Positions 6,766 through 15,540 of a stretch of 44,938 bases of DNA are shown here, piece after piece. The position numbers were made by a program, and so were the translations under genes. How positions within the stretch are numbered: the first letter of the stretch is position 1; each line of letters starts with the position of its first letter. The notes under the pieces are model-generated. The model ran no database searches. It saw only the letters and a list, made by a program, of their open reading frames with translations, and was not told where the DNA came from. This DNA comes from Eubacteriales bacterium OttesenSCG-928-N13. Its GTDB lineage: Bacteria > Bacillota > Clostridia > Christensenellales > Aristaeellaceae. The stretch is taken from positions 1-44,938 of the forward strand of contig JAJDGF010000003.1 of the NCBI GenBank assembly GCA_030265545.1, written 5' to 3'.

Positions 6766-9700
6766 TTGGCGACAAAACTACAATTCTATTCGCAGCTGGC
6801 CGAACACACAGGCGGTCAGATAACGCAAAGCCGGGAACGCTGGACTTCCTTTTTGGAAACAGCGGCTCGGCTTTATAAATACCCGTACCCCGAACAACTG
6901 ATGATTCATGCCCAGCGGCCCGACGCGATGGCGTGTGCGCCCATCGAAACATGGAACGAACCCATGAACAGATGGGTAAAGCGCGGCTCCAAGGGCATCG
7001 CCCTGATTGACACCACCACCGATAAGCCCCGGTTGAAATATGTATTTGATGTAGCGGACACCGAGGACGGGCGGCGCAACGCACGTCGCCCGTTCCTTTG
7101 GGAGCTGCGGCAGGAACACGAAGCCCCGGTTATGGATGCGCTGGCAAATGCCTTTGACAGTGATGCGCAGGGCGATATGGGCAACATCCTCTATGATATT
7201 GCCGGAAGAATGGCAAGCGAGTATTACGCCGACCATCGGCAGGATATTTTGTACAGCACAGACGGCAGCTTTTTAGAGGACTTCGACGAGCTGAATATTG
7301 AGGTTGCCTACCGCGATGCTTTGACCGTTAGCCTTGCATATAGCCTGATGTCGCGTTGCGGCATCGACACCGACGATTATTTCAGCGATGAAGATTTTAT
7401 GCCCATATTCGATTTCAATACGCCCGAAGCCGCCAATGCGCTGGGAACCGGCGTAAGCCAGTTATCCGAACAGGTTTTGCGGGAAATTGAAGTCACCATA
7501 AAAAAGCATGAGCGGCAGAAAACCGCCGAAAGGAGCAATTCACATGGACAGCTTGACATACCTTCAGCACGGGGATTATCTCATTCCGAACCTGACCCTC
7601 TCAGAGCAGCCGGACGGGAGCCGTCTGCCAGAAATGCAGATGGGCAAGTACGGCCTGATGCGCCGGACGTATCTGAAAGACCACCGGCCAATATTGTACA
7701 ATTCCCTGCTCCTGAAAGAGCAGCTATACCCACACCTGATAGAGATAGAGCAGACGGCCAGCGCGAGAGTGGAGCAGCTTATGACGGAGCTGCTGGAGCA
7801 GAGCCCGCCCCCGGACAAAGCGACGGACACGATGGCGTGGACAGCCCACATGAACAGTTTGAAACAGCAAGCGGAGGAACTGACCTTGACGGAGCTGGTT
7901 TACAGTTAGAGCCGCTCCCATCGGAACAGGCGCAGCGGGAAACCGTGGCGGCAGCGGAGGGCCTTGACCCCTCCGCTTTTGTTATCACCGAGGATGATAT
8001 TGATAATGCCATCATCGCGTGGAACGGCGACCCTGAAAGCAAGCGCCGCGCTTATGACTATATGTGTCTACATCCCCGTGAGCGCGGCACCGCAGAATAC
8101 TTGCGGGGCGAATATGGCGCAGAGGGGCGCGGCCTGACCGTCACCAAAGACAGCGCGGAAGATGTCACCGTGCCGTGGCCGAAAGTACAACGCCGGATTG
8201 CCCAGCTTATTGATTGGCAGGAGTTTTTGCCGCCCGTGACAGCACCCCAGCAGGAAGCAGAGCATAATCCTGAACAGCAGTACCAGGATGACGCGCCCAT
8301 AGCCCAGCCGGAAGCCCAGCCGCAGGATATAGCAGTTCCTACCGGCAGATTGCCGGTATTTTTTGTGGATTGGGAAACCGCCAAAGCCGATTTTGATTTG
8401 GGCCAATACGAAGATGGCGACATTATCGGCTACAACAAAGACGGCGTTAAATTTGCTTTGGGGCGAAGCGGCTCCCTGACCTATGTTACAAGCACAGGTG
8501 CGTTTTGGGGCAGCAATGACGTTCCCGGCCACCTCTATGAGCAGATAAACGCCTACCTTGATGGTAAATTGACCGACGAGCAGGTGCGGGAAAACTATCT
8601 TAAAGTCATATCGCCGGAAACACCGGCACAGGAAGCCCCCGTCATGCCCAGCCCGGACGCGGAACTGATTGGGCAAATCCGCACAGAGCTTGACGGGCGT
8701 GGTTTTGCAGTTTCCGATGAACTGATTGATGAGGGTATAGAAGATTACAATGCCCACGGTGGGCGCGGCGACTTTCAGGATATTTCCGATTTTATCGAAA
8801 ACGAATATCTTTCGGAATACGAGCTTGATTACAGCTATGTCAATGACCGGCTCATCGTCTACAACGTAAAAGATTTTGACCCTGACGAATTGCCGCAGAT
8901 TGTGGCCCGCGTGGAGCCGGACGGCAGCATCGTCATTCTTGATGAAAACCTGCCCGCCAGAGAGCGGCTTGCGATTGAGCGCGTTGCAGAAAACGAGCTT
9001 GATGCGTACAAAGCCGATGCAGAAGCGAATTTACAGCAGATGCTTGACTTTGCGGAACAGGTTGCGGTGGCTGACCATGCAGACGAACAGGCCAGCCCCG
9101 CGCCGAGCGCAGCCGAGCCACAGGCCCGCGTCAACTTCCATATCACCGACGAGCATTTGGGCGAGGGTGGCGCGAAAACCAAGTACGGCTTCAATGTCGC
9201 CGCCATCCGTACCCTGAAACAAATCGAAGCGGAAAACCGCCTTGCCACGCCAGCCGAACAGGAAGCCCTATCCCGATATGTGGGCTGGGGCGGCATCCCC
9301 CAAGCCTTTGACAGCGAAAACGACAAATGGACAAAGGAATATGCCGAGCTGAAAGAGCTTTTGACCCCGGAGGAATACGACAAGGCGCGGGCTTCCACCC
9401 TGAATGCCCATTACACCTCGCCCACGGTTATCAAGGCTATCTATGACACCGTGGAGCGCATGGGCTTCCAGACCGGCAACATTTTGGAACCGGCTTGCGG
9501 AATCGGTAACTTTTTCGGGATGCTGCCGGAGAGTATGCAAGGCTCCAAGCTCTATGGTGTGGAACTGGACAGCATCACAGGCCGGATTGCCCAGCAGCTT
9601 TACCAAGACGCGGATATTCGCATCACCGGCTTTGAAAAGACAGGAACGCCCGACGCGCTGTTTGATTTGGCAATCGGCAACGTGCCGTTCGGCAGTTACA

Positions 9701-12700
9701 AAGTGCCGGATAAGCGATACGACAAAAACAACTTTGCCATCCACGATTACTTTTTCGCAAAGGCGCTTGACCAAGTGCGCCCGGGCGGCGTTGTTGCCTT
9801 TATCACCAGCAGCGGCACGATGGACAAACGCAATTCATCGGTGCGTAAGTACATTGCGCAGCGGGCCGAGCTGCTGGGTGCGGTCAGGCTCCCAAACGAT
9901 GCTTTTCAGAAGAACGCCGGAACCGAAGTAACCACCGACATCATTTTCCTGCAAAAGCGCGACAGGCTGTTGGACATAGAGCCTGATTGGGTGCATTTGG
10001 GGCAGACCGAGGACGGCATACCCGTAAACAGCTATTTTGCCGAGCATCCTGAAATGGTGCTGGGGACGATGGCCTACGACGAAAGTATGTATGGCGACGC
10101 GAAAGACACCGCTTGCCATCCCATCCCCGGAGCCGACCTTGCCGACCAGCTTCAGGAAGCAACGGCCAATATTCAGGGCCATATTATCGAAGTGGAGCTG
10201 GATGATATTGGGGAGCAGGTTGACCTTTCCATTCCGGCAGACCCCGATGTGCGCAATTACAGCTATGCGGTTGTAGACGATAAGGTGTATTTCCGCGAAA
10301 ACTCCCGTATGTACCCGGCAGACCTGCCCGCCACGACGCTGGAGCGCGTCAAGGGCATGGTGGAACTGCGCGATTGTGTTCACAGCCTGATAAATTACCA
10401 GCTTTATGAATACAGCGACGCGGAGATTGCCGACCAGCAAGCGGAGCTAAACCGGCTCTATGACGGCTTCACAAAGAAATATGGCCTTATCAATTCCTCG
10501 GCCAACAGCCGCGCCTTTGGGGGCGATTCCGCTTACTTCCTTTTGTGTTCCCTTGAAATACTGGATGAAAACGGAGAGCTTGACCGCAAGGCTGATATGT
10601 TCTCCAAGCGCACCATCAAGCAAAAAAGCGTTGTTACATCGGTTGACACCGCCAGCGAAGCACTGGCCGTTTCTATCTCAGAGCGGGCCGGTGTAGACCT
10701 TGCTTACATGGCCCAGCTCATGGGTGGCCCCGAAAAGATTGAGGACGTTGTGCGGGATTTGCAGGGCGTTATCTACAAAGACCCCGCCACCGGGTCGTTT
10801 GACCTTGCGGGCAACGATTGGTACAAGGGCTGGCAAACCGCAGACGAATACCTGTCCGGCAATGTACGCGAAAAGCTGCGCAAGGCCCAAGACGCAGCCG
10901 AGCAGTACCCGGAGTTTGCCGTTAATGTGGCCGCACTGGAAAAGGCCCAACCGCAAGACCTGACCGCCAGCGAAATATCCGTGCGGCTTGGCTCTACATG
11001 GGTGGACAAAAGCTATATCGAACAGTTTGTCCATGAAACCCTGCAACCACCGTCCTATCTGGAAGATAGCATAAAGGTAAACTATTTCGATTACACCGGC
11101 GAATGGAACGTCACCGCTCATCGGCGCGTACCGGCTAATAACGTGCTTGCCAACGTCACCTACGGCACCAAGCGGATGAACGCCTACCGCATCATCGAGG
11201 ACACGCTAAACCTCAAAGACGTGCGGGTGTACGACACCATCACCGAGGACGGCAAGGAAAAGCGTGTCCTGAATAAAAAGGAAACAACCCTTGCCCAGCA
11301 AAAGCAGGAAGCGATTAAACAGGCGTTTCAGGATTGGATATTCAAAGACCCTGACCGCCGCCGCGACCTTGTGCAGACCTACAACGAGCGGTTTAATTCC
11401 TCACGGCCCCGCGAGTATGACGGAAGCCATATCAATTTCTCCGGCATATCCCCTGAAATCACCCTGCGGCCCCATCAGCTCAACGCCATTGCCCATATCC
11501 TTTATGGCGGGAATACCCTGCTGGCACACGAAGTAGGCGCGGGCAAGACCTATGAAATGGTTGCGGCCGCGATGGAGAGTAAGCGGCTGGGCCTGTGTCA
11601 AAAGAGCCTGATGGCTGTTCCCAACCACCTGACCGAGCAAATGGCTTCGGAGTTTTTGCGGCTTTATCCCTCTGCCAATATCCTTGTGGCCACCGCAAAA
11701 GACTTTGAAATGAAGAACCGCAAGAAGTTTTGTGCCAAGATTGCCACCGGCGACTACGACGCGGTTATCATCGGCCATACCCAGCTTGAAAAAATCCCCT
11801 TATCAAAGGAGCGGCAGGAGCGGCTTTTACAGGAACAGATATGGGAAATCACCGATGGCATCGACGAGCTAAAGCGCAACGATGGGGAACGCTTTTCCAT
11901 CAAGCAGCTTGAAAAGACCAAGAAATCACTGGAAGCGCGGCTTGAAAAGCTCACCGACGATAGCCGAAAGGACGATGTTGTAACCTTTGAGCAGCTTGGC
12001 GTTGACCGCCTGTTTGTGGACGAAGCGCACAGCTTTAAGAATCTTTTTCTGTATACGAAAATGCGCAATGTGGCGGGTATCTCGCAGACCGAAGCGCAGA
12101 AATCCAGTGACCTGTTCGGCAAGTGCCGCTATCTGGACGAGTTGACCGGCGGCAAAGGCGTTATATTTGCCACGGGAACGCCCATCAGCAACAGCATGAC
12201 GGAAATGTACACTATGCAGCGGTATTTGCAGTATGACACCCTCAAACGCATGAACCTGACGCATTTTGACTGTTGGGCATCCACGTTCGGGGAAACCACC
12301 ACGGCCATTGAGCTTGCGCCGGAGGGAACCGGCTACCGGGCGCGGACGCGCTTTGCCAAGTTCCACAACCTGCCGGAGCTTATGGGCATCTTCAAAGAAG
12401 TGGCCGACATTAAGACCGCCGATATGCTGGACTTGCCCCGGCCAAAGGCCAATTACAACACCGTTGTCGTGAAACCCTCCGAGCTTCAGCAAGGCATGGT
12501 GGCCGATTTATCGAAACGCGCCGCCGTCGTTCACCGTGGCGGCATCGACCCCAGCGAAGATAATATGCTGAAAATCACCAGCGATGGGCGCAAAATCGGG
12601 CTTGACCAGCGGCTTATCAACCCTATGCTGCCCGATGATGAGGGGAGCAAGGTAAACGCCTGCATGAACGACGTGTACAGGATATGGAACGAAACCAAGG

Positions 12701-14049
12701 CCGACAGGCTGGCCCAGCTTGTTTTCTGCGACTTCTCTACCCCTAACGCCGATGGCCGTTTCAACGTCTATGACGATATTCGGGAAAAGCTGCTGGCAAA
12801 GGGCATACCTGCTGATGAAATCGCCTTTATCCATGAAGCAAACACCGAAGTCCGTAAAAAAGAGCTTTTCGCCAAAGTGCGGCAAGGCAAGGTGCGCGTT
12901 CTGATGGGCAGCACGTTCAAAATGGGCAGTGGAACCAACGTGCAAGACCGGCTTATCCATCTGCACGATTTGGATTGCCCGTGGAGACCATCAGATTTGG
13001 AGCAGCGGGCTGGGCGCATCGTCCGGCAGGGGAACATGAACCCCGAAGTCGGCATTACGCGCTATGTTACCGAGGGAACCTTTGACGCTTATCTCTATCA
13101 GACCATCGAAAACAAGCAAAAATTCATCAGCCAGATTATGAGCAGCAAAAGCCCCGTGCGCTCCTGCGAGGACGTGGACGAAACGGCCCTATCCTACGCG
13201 GAAATCAAGGCTTTGTGCGCCGGGAACCCACTTATCAAGGAAAAGATGGATTTGGATATTGAGGTGGCGCGGTTGCGGCTTCTTAAAGCCGACCACCAAA
13301 GCCAGCTCTACCGGCTGGAGGATGATTTGCTTACCAACTACCCCAAAGCCATTGAGAGCGCAAAGGCGAGTATTGCCGGATTAAAAAACGACCAATCCCG
13401 CATTGAAGCCGGTACGCAGCCCAATAAGGACGGTTTTTCGCCTATGGTTATCGGCGGCGCCATCCTTACCGACAAGAAAAAGGCCGGTGAAGCCCTGCTT
13501 TCTACCTGTAAACACATCAAAGGCACGGAACCCATGAAGCTCGGCACCTATCGCGGGCTTGAAATGAGCCTTGCTTTTGAGACAGCAAATAAGAAATTCG
13601 TCGTGCTGTTGAAAGGCAACATGAGCTACGGCGACAGGATAGGCAACATGACCGGCGTTTCTTTGGGTGAAGATGTTTTCGGCAACATTACCCGTTTGAA
13701 CAACGCAATAGCAGATTTGCCCCAGCGTCTTGATTCTGTGCAGAAGCATTTAGAAAACCTGCATCAACAGGTAGGGAACGCCGAGCGGGAACGGGAAAAG
13801 CCGTTCCCCTTTGAAAAAGAGCTGGAAGCGAAGTCTGCGCGGCTTGCATTTCTGGATTCCGAGCTGAACATGGATGCCAGCCAAGAAGCCCGTGGGCCGG
13901 AGCAGATGGCCCTTGATGATTATTCCGCAAATGAGCCACGCGCCGCCAGCGCAAAACAAAAGCCCTCTATCATAGAGAGCTTGAAAGCCGCCGCGCCCAG
14001 CGTCCGGGCTGCGTCGGACAACGCTAAAGACAAGGAGGTATCACTATGA
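6766..14049 (+). CDS. N6-adenine methyltransferase/SNF2 helicase polyvalent protein (DarB-like)
   Basis: At 2427 residues, this is a giant antirestriction-type protein. Residues 1-130 repeat the ArdC-N pattern of the preceding protein (LMIHAQRPDA and RGSKGIALID). Residues 245-395 are a Pro/Gly/Asp-rich linker overprinted by tnpV. Polyvalent-associated domains fill about 400-780. A DNA N6-methyltransferase domain follows, with motif I EPACGIGNFFG near residue 907 and motif IV NVPFGSY near 971. An SNF2 helicase comes next: Walker A HEVGAGKTYE near 1587, DEAH box VDEAHSFKN near 1752, ATGTPISNS near 1802 and QRAGRIVRQGN near 2079. A coiled coil and a tail with KPSIIESLK end the protein. The layout recalls phage P1 DarB. 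It uses a TTG start with AGGAGG. Confidence 0.85.
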   Translation: MATKLQFYSQLAEHTGGQITQSRERWTSFLETAARLYKYPYPEQLMIHAQRPDAMACAPIETWNEPMNRWVKRGSKGIALIDTTTDKPRLKYVFDVADTEDGRRNARRPFLWELRQEHEAPVMDALANAFDSDAQGDMGNILYDIAGRMASEYYADHRQDILYSTDGSFLEDFDELNIEVAYRDALTVSLAYSLMSRCGIDTDDYFSDEDFMPIFDFNTPEAANALGTGVSQLSEQVLREIEVTIKKHERQKTAERSNSHGQLDIPSARGLSHSEPDPLRAAGREPSARNADGQVRPDAPDVSERPPANIVQFPAPERAAIPTPDRDRADGQRESGAAYDGAAGAEPAPGQSDGHDGVDSPHEQFETASGGTDLDGAGLQLEPLPSEQAQRETVAAAEGLDPSAFVITEDDIDNAIIAWNGDPESKRRAYDYMCLHPRERGTAEYLRGEYGAEGRGLTVTKDSAEDVTVPWPKVQRRIAQLIDWQEFLPPVTAPQQEAEHNPEQQYQDDAPIAQPEAQPQDIAVPTGRLPVFFVDWETAKADFDLGQYEDGDIIGYNKDGVKFALGRSGSLTYVTSTGAFWGSNDVPGHLYEQINAYLDGKLTDEQVRENYLKVISPETPAQEAPVMPSPDAELIGQIRTELDGRGFAVSDELIDEGIEDYNAHGGRGDFQDISDFIENEYLSEYELDYSYVNDRLIVYNVKDFDPDELPQIVARVEPDGSIVILDENLPARERLAIERVAENELDAYKADAEANLQQMLDFAEQVAVADHADEQASPAPSAAEPQARVNFHITDEHLGEGGAKTKYGFNVAAIRTLKQIEAENRLATPAEQEALSRYVGWGGIPQAFDSENDKWTKEYAELKELLTPEEYDKARASTLNAHYTSPTVIKAIYDTVERMGFQTGNILEPACGIGNFFGMLPESMQGSKLYGVELDSITGRIAQQLYQDADIRITGFEKTGTPDALFDLAIGNVPFGSYKVPDKRYDKNNFAIHDYFFAKALDQVRPGGVVAFITSSGTMDKRNSSVRKYIAQRAELLGAVRLPNDAFQKNAGTEVTTDIIFLQKRDRLLDIEPDWVHLGQTEDGIPVNSYFAEHPEMVLGTMAYDESMYGDAKDTACHPIPGADLADQLQEATANIQGHIIEVELDDIGEQVDLSIPADPDVRNYSYAVVDDKVYFRENSRMYPADLPATTLERVKGMVELRDCVHSLINYQLYEYSDAEIADQQAELNRLYDGFTKKYGLINSSANSRAFGGDSAYFLLCSLEILDENGELDRKADMFSKRTIKQKSVVTSVDTASEALAVSISERAGVDLAYMAQLMGGPEKIEDVVRDLQGVIYKDPATGSFDLAGNDWYKGWQTADEYLSGNVREKLRKAQDAAEQYPEFAVNVAALEKAQPQDLTASEISVRLGSTWVDKSYIEQFVHETLQPPSYLEDSIKVNYFDYTGEWNVTAHRRVPANNVLANVTYGTKRMNAYRIIEDTLNLKDVRVYDTITEDGKEKRVLNKKETTLAQQKQEAIKQAFQDWIFKDPDRRRDLVQTYNERFNSSRPREYDGSHINFSGISPEITLRPHQLNAIAHILYGGNTLLAHEVGAGKTYEMVAAAMESKRLGLCQKSLMAVPNHLTEQMASEFLRLYPSANILVATAKDFEMKNRKKFCAKIATGDYDAVIIGHTQLEKIPLSKERQERLLQEQIWEITDGIDELKRNDGERFSIKQLEKTKKSLEARLEKLTDDSRKDDVVTFEQLGVDRLFVDEAHSFKNLFLYTKMRNVAGISQTEAQKSSDLFGKCRYLDELTGGKGVIFATGTPISNSMTEMYTMQRYLQYDTLKRMNLTHFDCWASTFGETTTAIELAPEGTGYRARTRFAKFHNLPELMGIFKEVADIKTADMLDLPRPKANYNTVVVKPSELQQGMVADLSKRAAVVHRGGIDPSEDNMLKITSDGRKIGLDQRLINPMLPDDEGSKVNACMNDVYRIWNETKADRLAQLVFCDFSTPNADGRFNVYDDIREKLLAKGIPADEIAFIHEANTEVRKKELFAKVRQGKVRVLMGSTFKMGSGTNVQDRLIHLHDLDCPWRPSDLEQRAGRIVRQGNMNPEVGITRYVTEGTFDAYLYQTIENKQKFISQIMSSKSPVRSCEDVDETALSYAEIKALCAGNPLIKEKMDLDIEVARLRLLKADHQSQLYRLEDDLLTNYPKAIESAKASIAGLKNDQSRIEAGTQPNKDGFSPMVIGGAILTDKKKAGEALLSTCKHIKGTEPMKLGTYRGLEMSLAFETANKKFVVLLKGNMSYGDRIGNMTGVSLGEDVFGNITRLNNAIADLPQRLDSVQKHLENLHQQVGNAEREREKPFPFEKELEAKSARLAFLDSELNMDASQEARGPEQMALDDYSANEPRAASAKQKPSIIESLKAAAPSVRAASDNAKDKEVSL
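7544..7909 (+). CDS. tnpV: TnpV-family protein, nested in another frame
   Basis: The 121-residue product is recognisable as the TnpV family: an opening like LTYLQHGDYLIPNLTL, then GKYGLMRRTYLKDHRP, YNSLLLKEQLYPHL, and an ending with MNSLKQQAEELTLTELVYS. Its own ribosome site AAAGGAG lies about nine bases before the ATG. The gene lies entirely inside the large methyltransferase-helicase gene, in the +1 frame relative to it, covering that protein's residues 260-381, a low-complexity linker. Both frames are open. TnpV function is unknown; the name reflects frequent occurrence in transposons. Confidence 0.8.
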   Translation: MDSLTYLQHGDYLIPNLTLSEQPDGSRLPEMQMGKYGLMRRTYLKDHRPILYNSLLLKEQLYPHLIEIEQTASARVEQLMTELLEQSPPPDKATDTMAWTAHMNSLKQQAEELTLTELVYS

Positions 14050-14061
14050 TGGGAGGTATCT

Positions 14062-14250
14062 ATGCCAAGACTTAGCAAACGGGCGCGGCTGGAATGGAGC
14101 TTATTTATTGGCCCCAAAGGGCGGCGGCAGCATAACGAGCTTTGCCGCCGATGCCAGTGTGATTGCAAGCAGAGCTTCCGAGCCGAAATCGTTATTTGTC
14201 CTGTCTACCTTTCCAAACGAAAAATAGGTGCAAAAAAGGTGCTTGTATAG
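14062..14250 (+). CDS. small Cys-rich basic protein
   Basis: The product is a 62-residue, strongly basic protein with the cysteine cluster CRRCQCDCKQSF (residues 28-39) and one further Cys near residue 46. This arrangement could make a small zinc ribbon. Similar short Cys-rich proteins follow the SNF2/methyltransferase gene in related elements, to my recollection. GGGAGG stands seven bases before the ATG. It starts 12 bases after the large gene, so it is probably the last gene of the antirestriction operon. Function is unknown; a nucleic-acid-binding role is only inferred from charge and cysteines. Confidence 0.55.
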   Translation: MPRLSKRARLEWSLFIGPKGRRQHNELCRRCQCDCKQSFRAEIVICPVYLSKRKIGAKKVLV

Positions 14251-14363
14251 CGGTTTTGCGGCCCTGAAAGCGACGGAAAATCAAGCCGGAGTATCTTTCT
14301 ATTACCCGGCGCAATGTGCCTGAACTGTATTAAAATGGTGCGTGTATGGCGCATATATAAACT

Positions 14364-14404
14364 GGGAGCGTAGTGGCCTTGCGGCTGCTGCGCTCCCTGT
14401 TTTT
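14364..14404 (+). terminator. intrinsic terminator of the antirestriction operon
   Basis: GGGAGCG (14364-14370) pairs with CGCTCCC (14391-14397) and is followed by TGTTTTTG. The 338-base gap from 14251 to 14588 holds this hairpin and the promoter of the ABC operon; I see no other gene in it. Confidence 0.7.
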
Positions 14405-14533
14405 GTGTTGCTGCATATTATGACGATAATGCGAAACCAGGCATCGCCGAAGAGATTTGCTTTGTGCTACTGTTGAAATATATCCTATTTTACCCTTCAC
14501 GCATATTCCGTGACAAATGTAACTACTGTTCTC

Positions 14534-14563
14534 TTCGCCGCCACGCTAAAATCATGGTATACT
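14534..14563 (+). promoter_or_regulatory. probable promoter of the ABC/two-component island
   Basis: TATACT at 14558-14563 lies 25 bases before the ATP-binding protein start. A weak -35-like TTCGCC at 14534-14539 gives a spacing of 18 bases. A weak -35 fits activation by a regulator such as the downstream response regulator, but this is inference. Confidence 0.4.
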
Positions 14564-14588
14564 ATAACAATATCAGGGGGCGAGGAAA

Positions 14589-15539
14589 ATGATAGCCAGC
14601 ATGGAAAGCGTAGTCAAGCGCTACGGTGATGTAACGGCGCTTGATCACGTTAATTTGGACATCTCCGAGGGGGAAATACTTGGTCTGCTTGGACCCAACG
14701 GAGCGGGCAAAACAACGGCAATCCGCGTGCTTTGCGGCCTTATCCCGGCGGACAGCGGCCGGGTGACTATGTTCGGGGAAAACCAAACCGTCACCAATTT
14801 GAATACCCGGCGGCAGATGGGGCTTGTCACGCAGGAGATCACGGTGTTTACAGACCTGACGGCTGCCGAAAATCTGCGGTATTTCGGCGGGCTGCACGGG
14901 CTCCGTGGTGCGGAGCTTGCCGCCAATGTAAAAGCCGTTCTGGAGTTTGTCGGGCTTACAGAGCATGCAAAAAAATACCCGAAGAAATTTTCCGGCGGTA
15001 TGCAGCGTCGGCTTAATATCGCCTGCGCCCTCGTCCACAAGCCGAAATTTCTCATCATGGATGAGCCGACCGTCGGCATCGACCCCCAGTCCCGCAATCA
15101 TATTCTGGAATCCGTGAAGAAAATCGCAAGGCAGGGCACAACGGTGCTCTATACCTCCCACTACATGGAGGAGGTGCAGGCCATCTGCGACCGCATCTCC
15201 ATTATGGACGCGGGGCGGGTCATCGCGGAGGGAACCCTGGGCGAGCTTGTCGGGCGCATACAGCACGAGGACAAAACCCTGTTCACGGCGGTGCAGTCCT
15301 CCGATGAATTAACGGAGGAGCTAAAAGCGATTTCCGGCGTTAAGGGCGTAACGGCAAGTGGCAACGCCTACGAAATCGTATCCACGGCGGGCAGCGGCAA
15401 CCTCAACCGCATCATTGAGATCGCCCAGCGGCACGGCGGCGTAACAGATGTTTCGGTGGTAAAGCCGACGCTTGAGGATGTGTTTCTGACGCTGACCGGA
15501 AAAAGCCTGCGTGACGGCGGCGATAACGGGGTGATGTGA
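14589..15539 (+). CDS. ABC transporter ATP-binding protein (drug-export type)
   Basis: This 316-residue nucleotide-binding subunit has Walker A GPNGAGKTT near residue 35, signature FSGGMQRRLNIA near 137, Walker B FLIMDEPTVGID near 156 and an H-loop in the YTSHYMEE segment. The C-terminal 90 residues form the accessory domain of the CcmA/NodI/DRA drug-exporter group. It energises the membrane partner encoded one base downstream. A GAGGAAA ribosome site precedes the ATG. With the following histidine kinase and response regulator it makes a typical antibiotic-sensing export operon, although the drug cannot be named from sequence. Confidence 0.9.
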   Translation: MIASMESVVKRYGDVTALDHVNLDISEGEILGLLGPNGAGKTTAIRVLCGLIPADSGRVTMFGENQTVTNLNTRRQMGLVTQEITVFTDLTAAENLRYFGGLHGLRGAELAANVKAVLEFVGLTEHAKKYPKKFSGGMQRRLNIACALVHKPKFLIMDEPTVGIDPQSRNHILESVKKIARQGTTVLYTSHYMEEVQAICDRISIMDAGRVIAEGTLGELVGRIQHEDKTLFTAVQSSDELTEELKAISGVKGVTASGNAYEIVSTAGSGNLNRIIEIAQRHGGVTDVSVVKPTLEDVFLTLTGKSLRDGGDNGVM

Positions 15540-15540
15540 G

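Noticed and set aside
6778..7236. Minus-strand frame over the methyltransferase-helicase N-terminus
   Set aside because: No start signal or recognised pattern; the plus-strand protein has clear domains here, unlike the genuine tnpV overlap.
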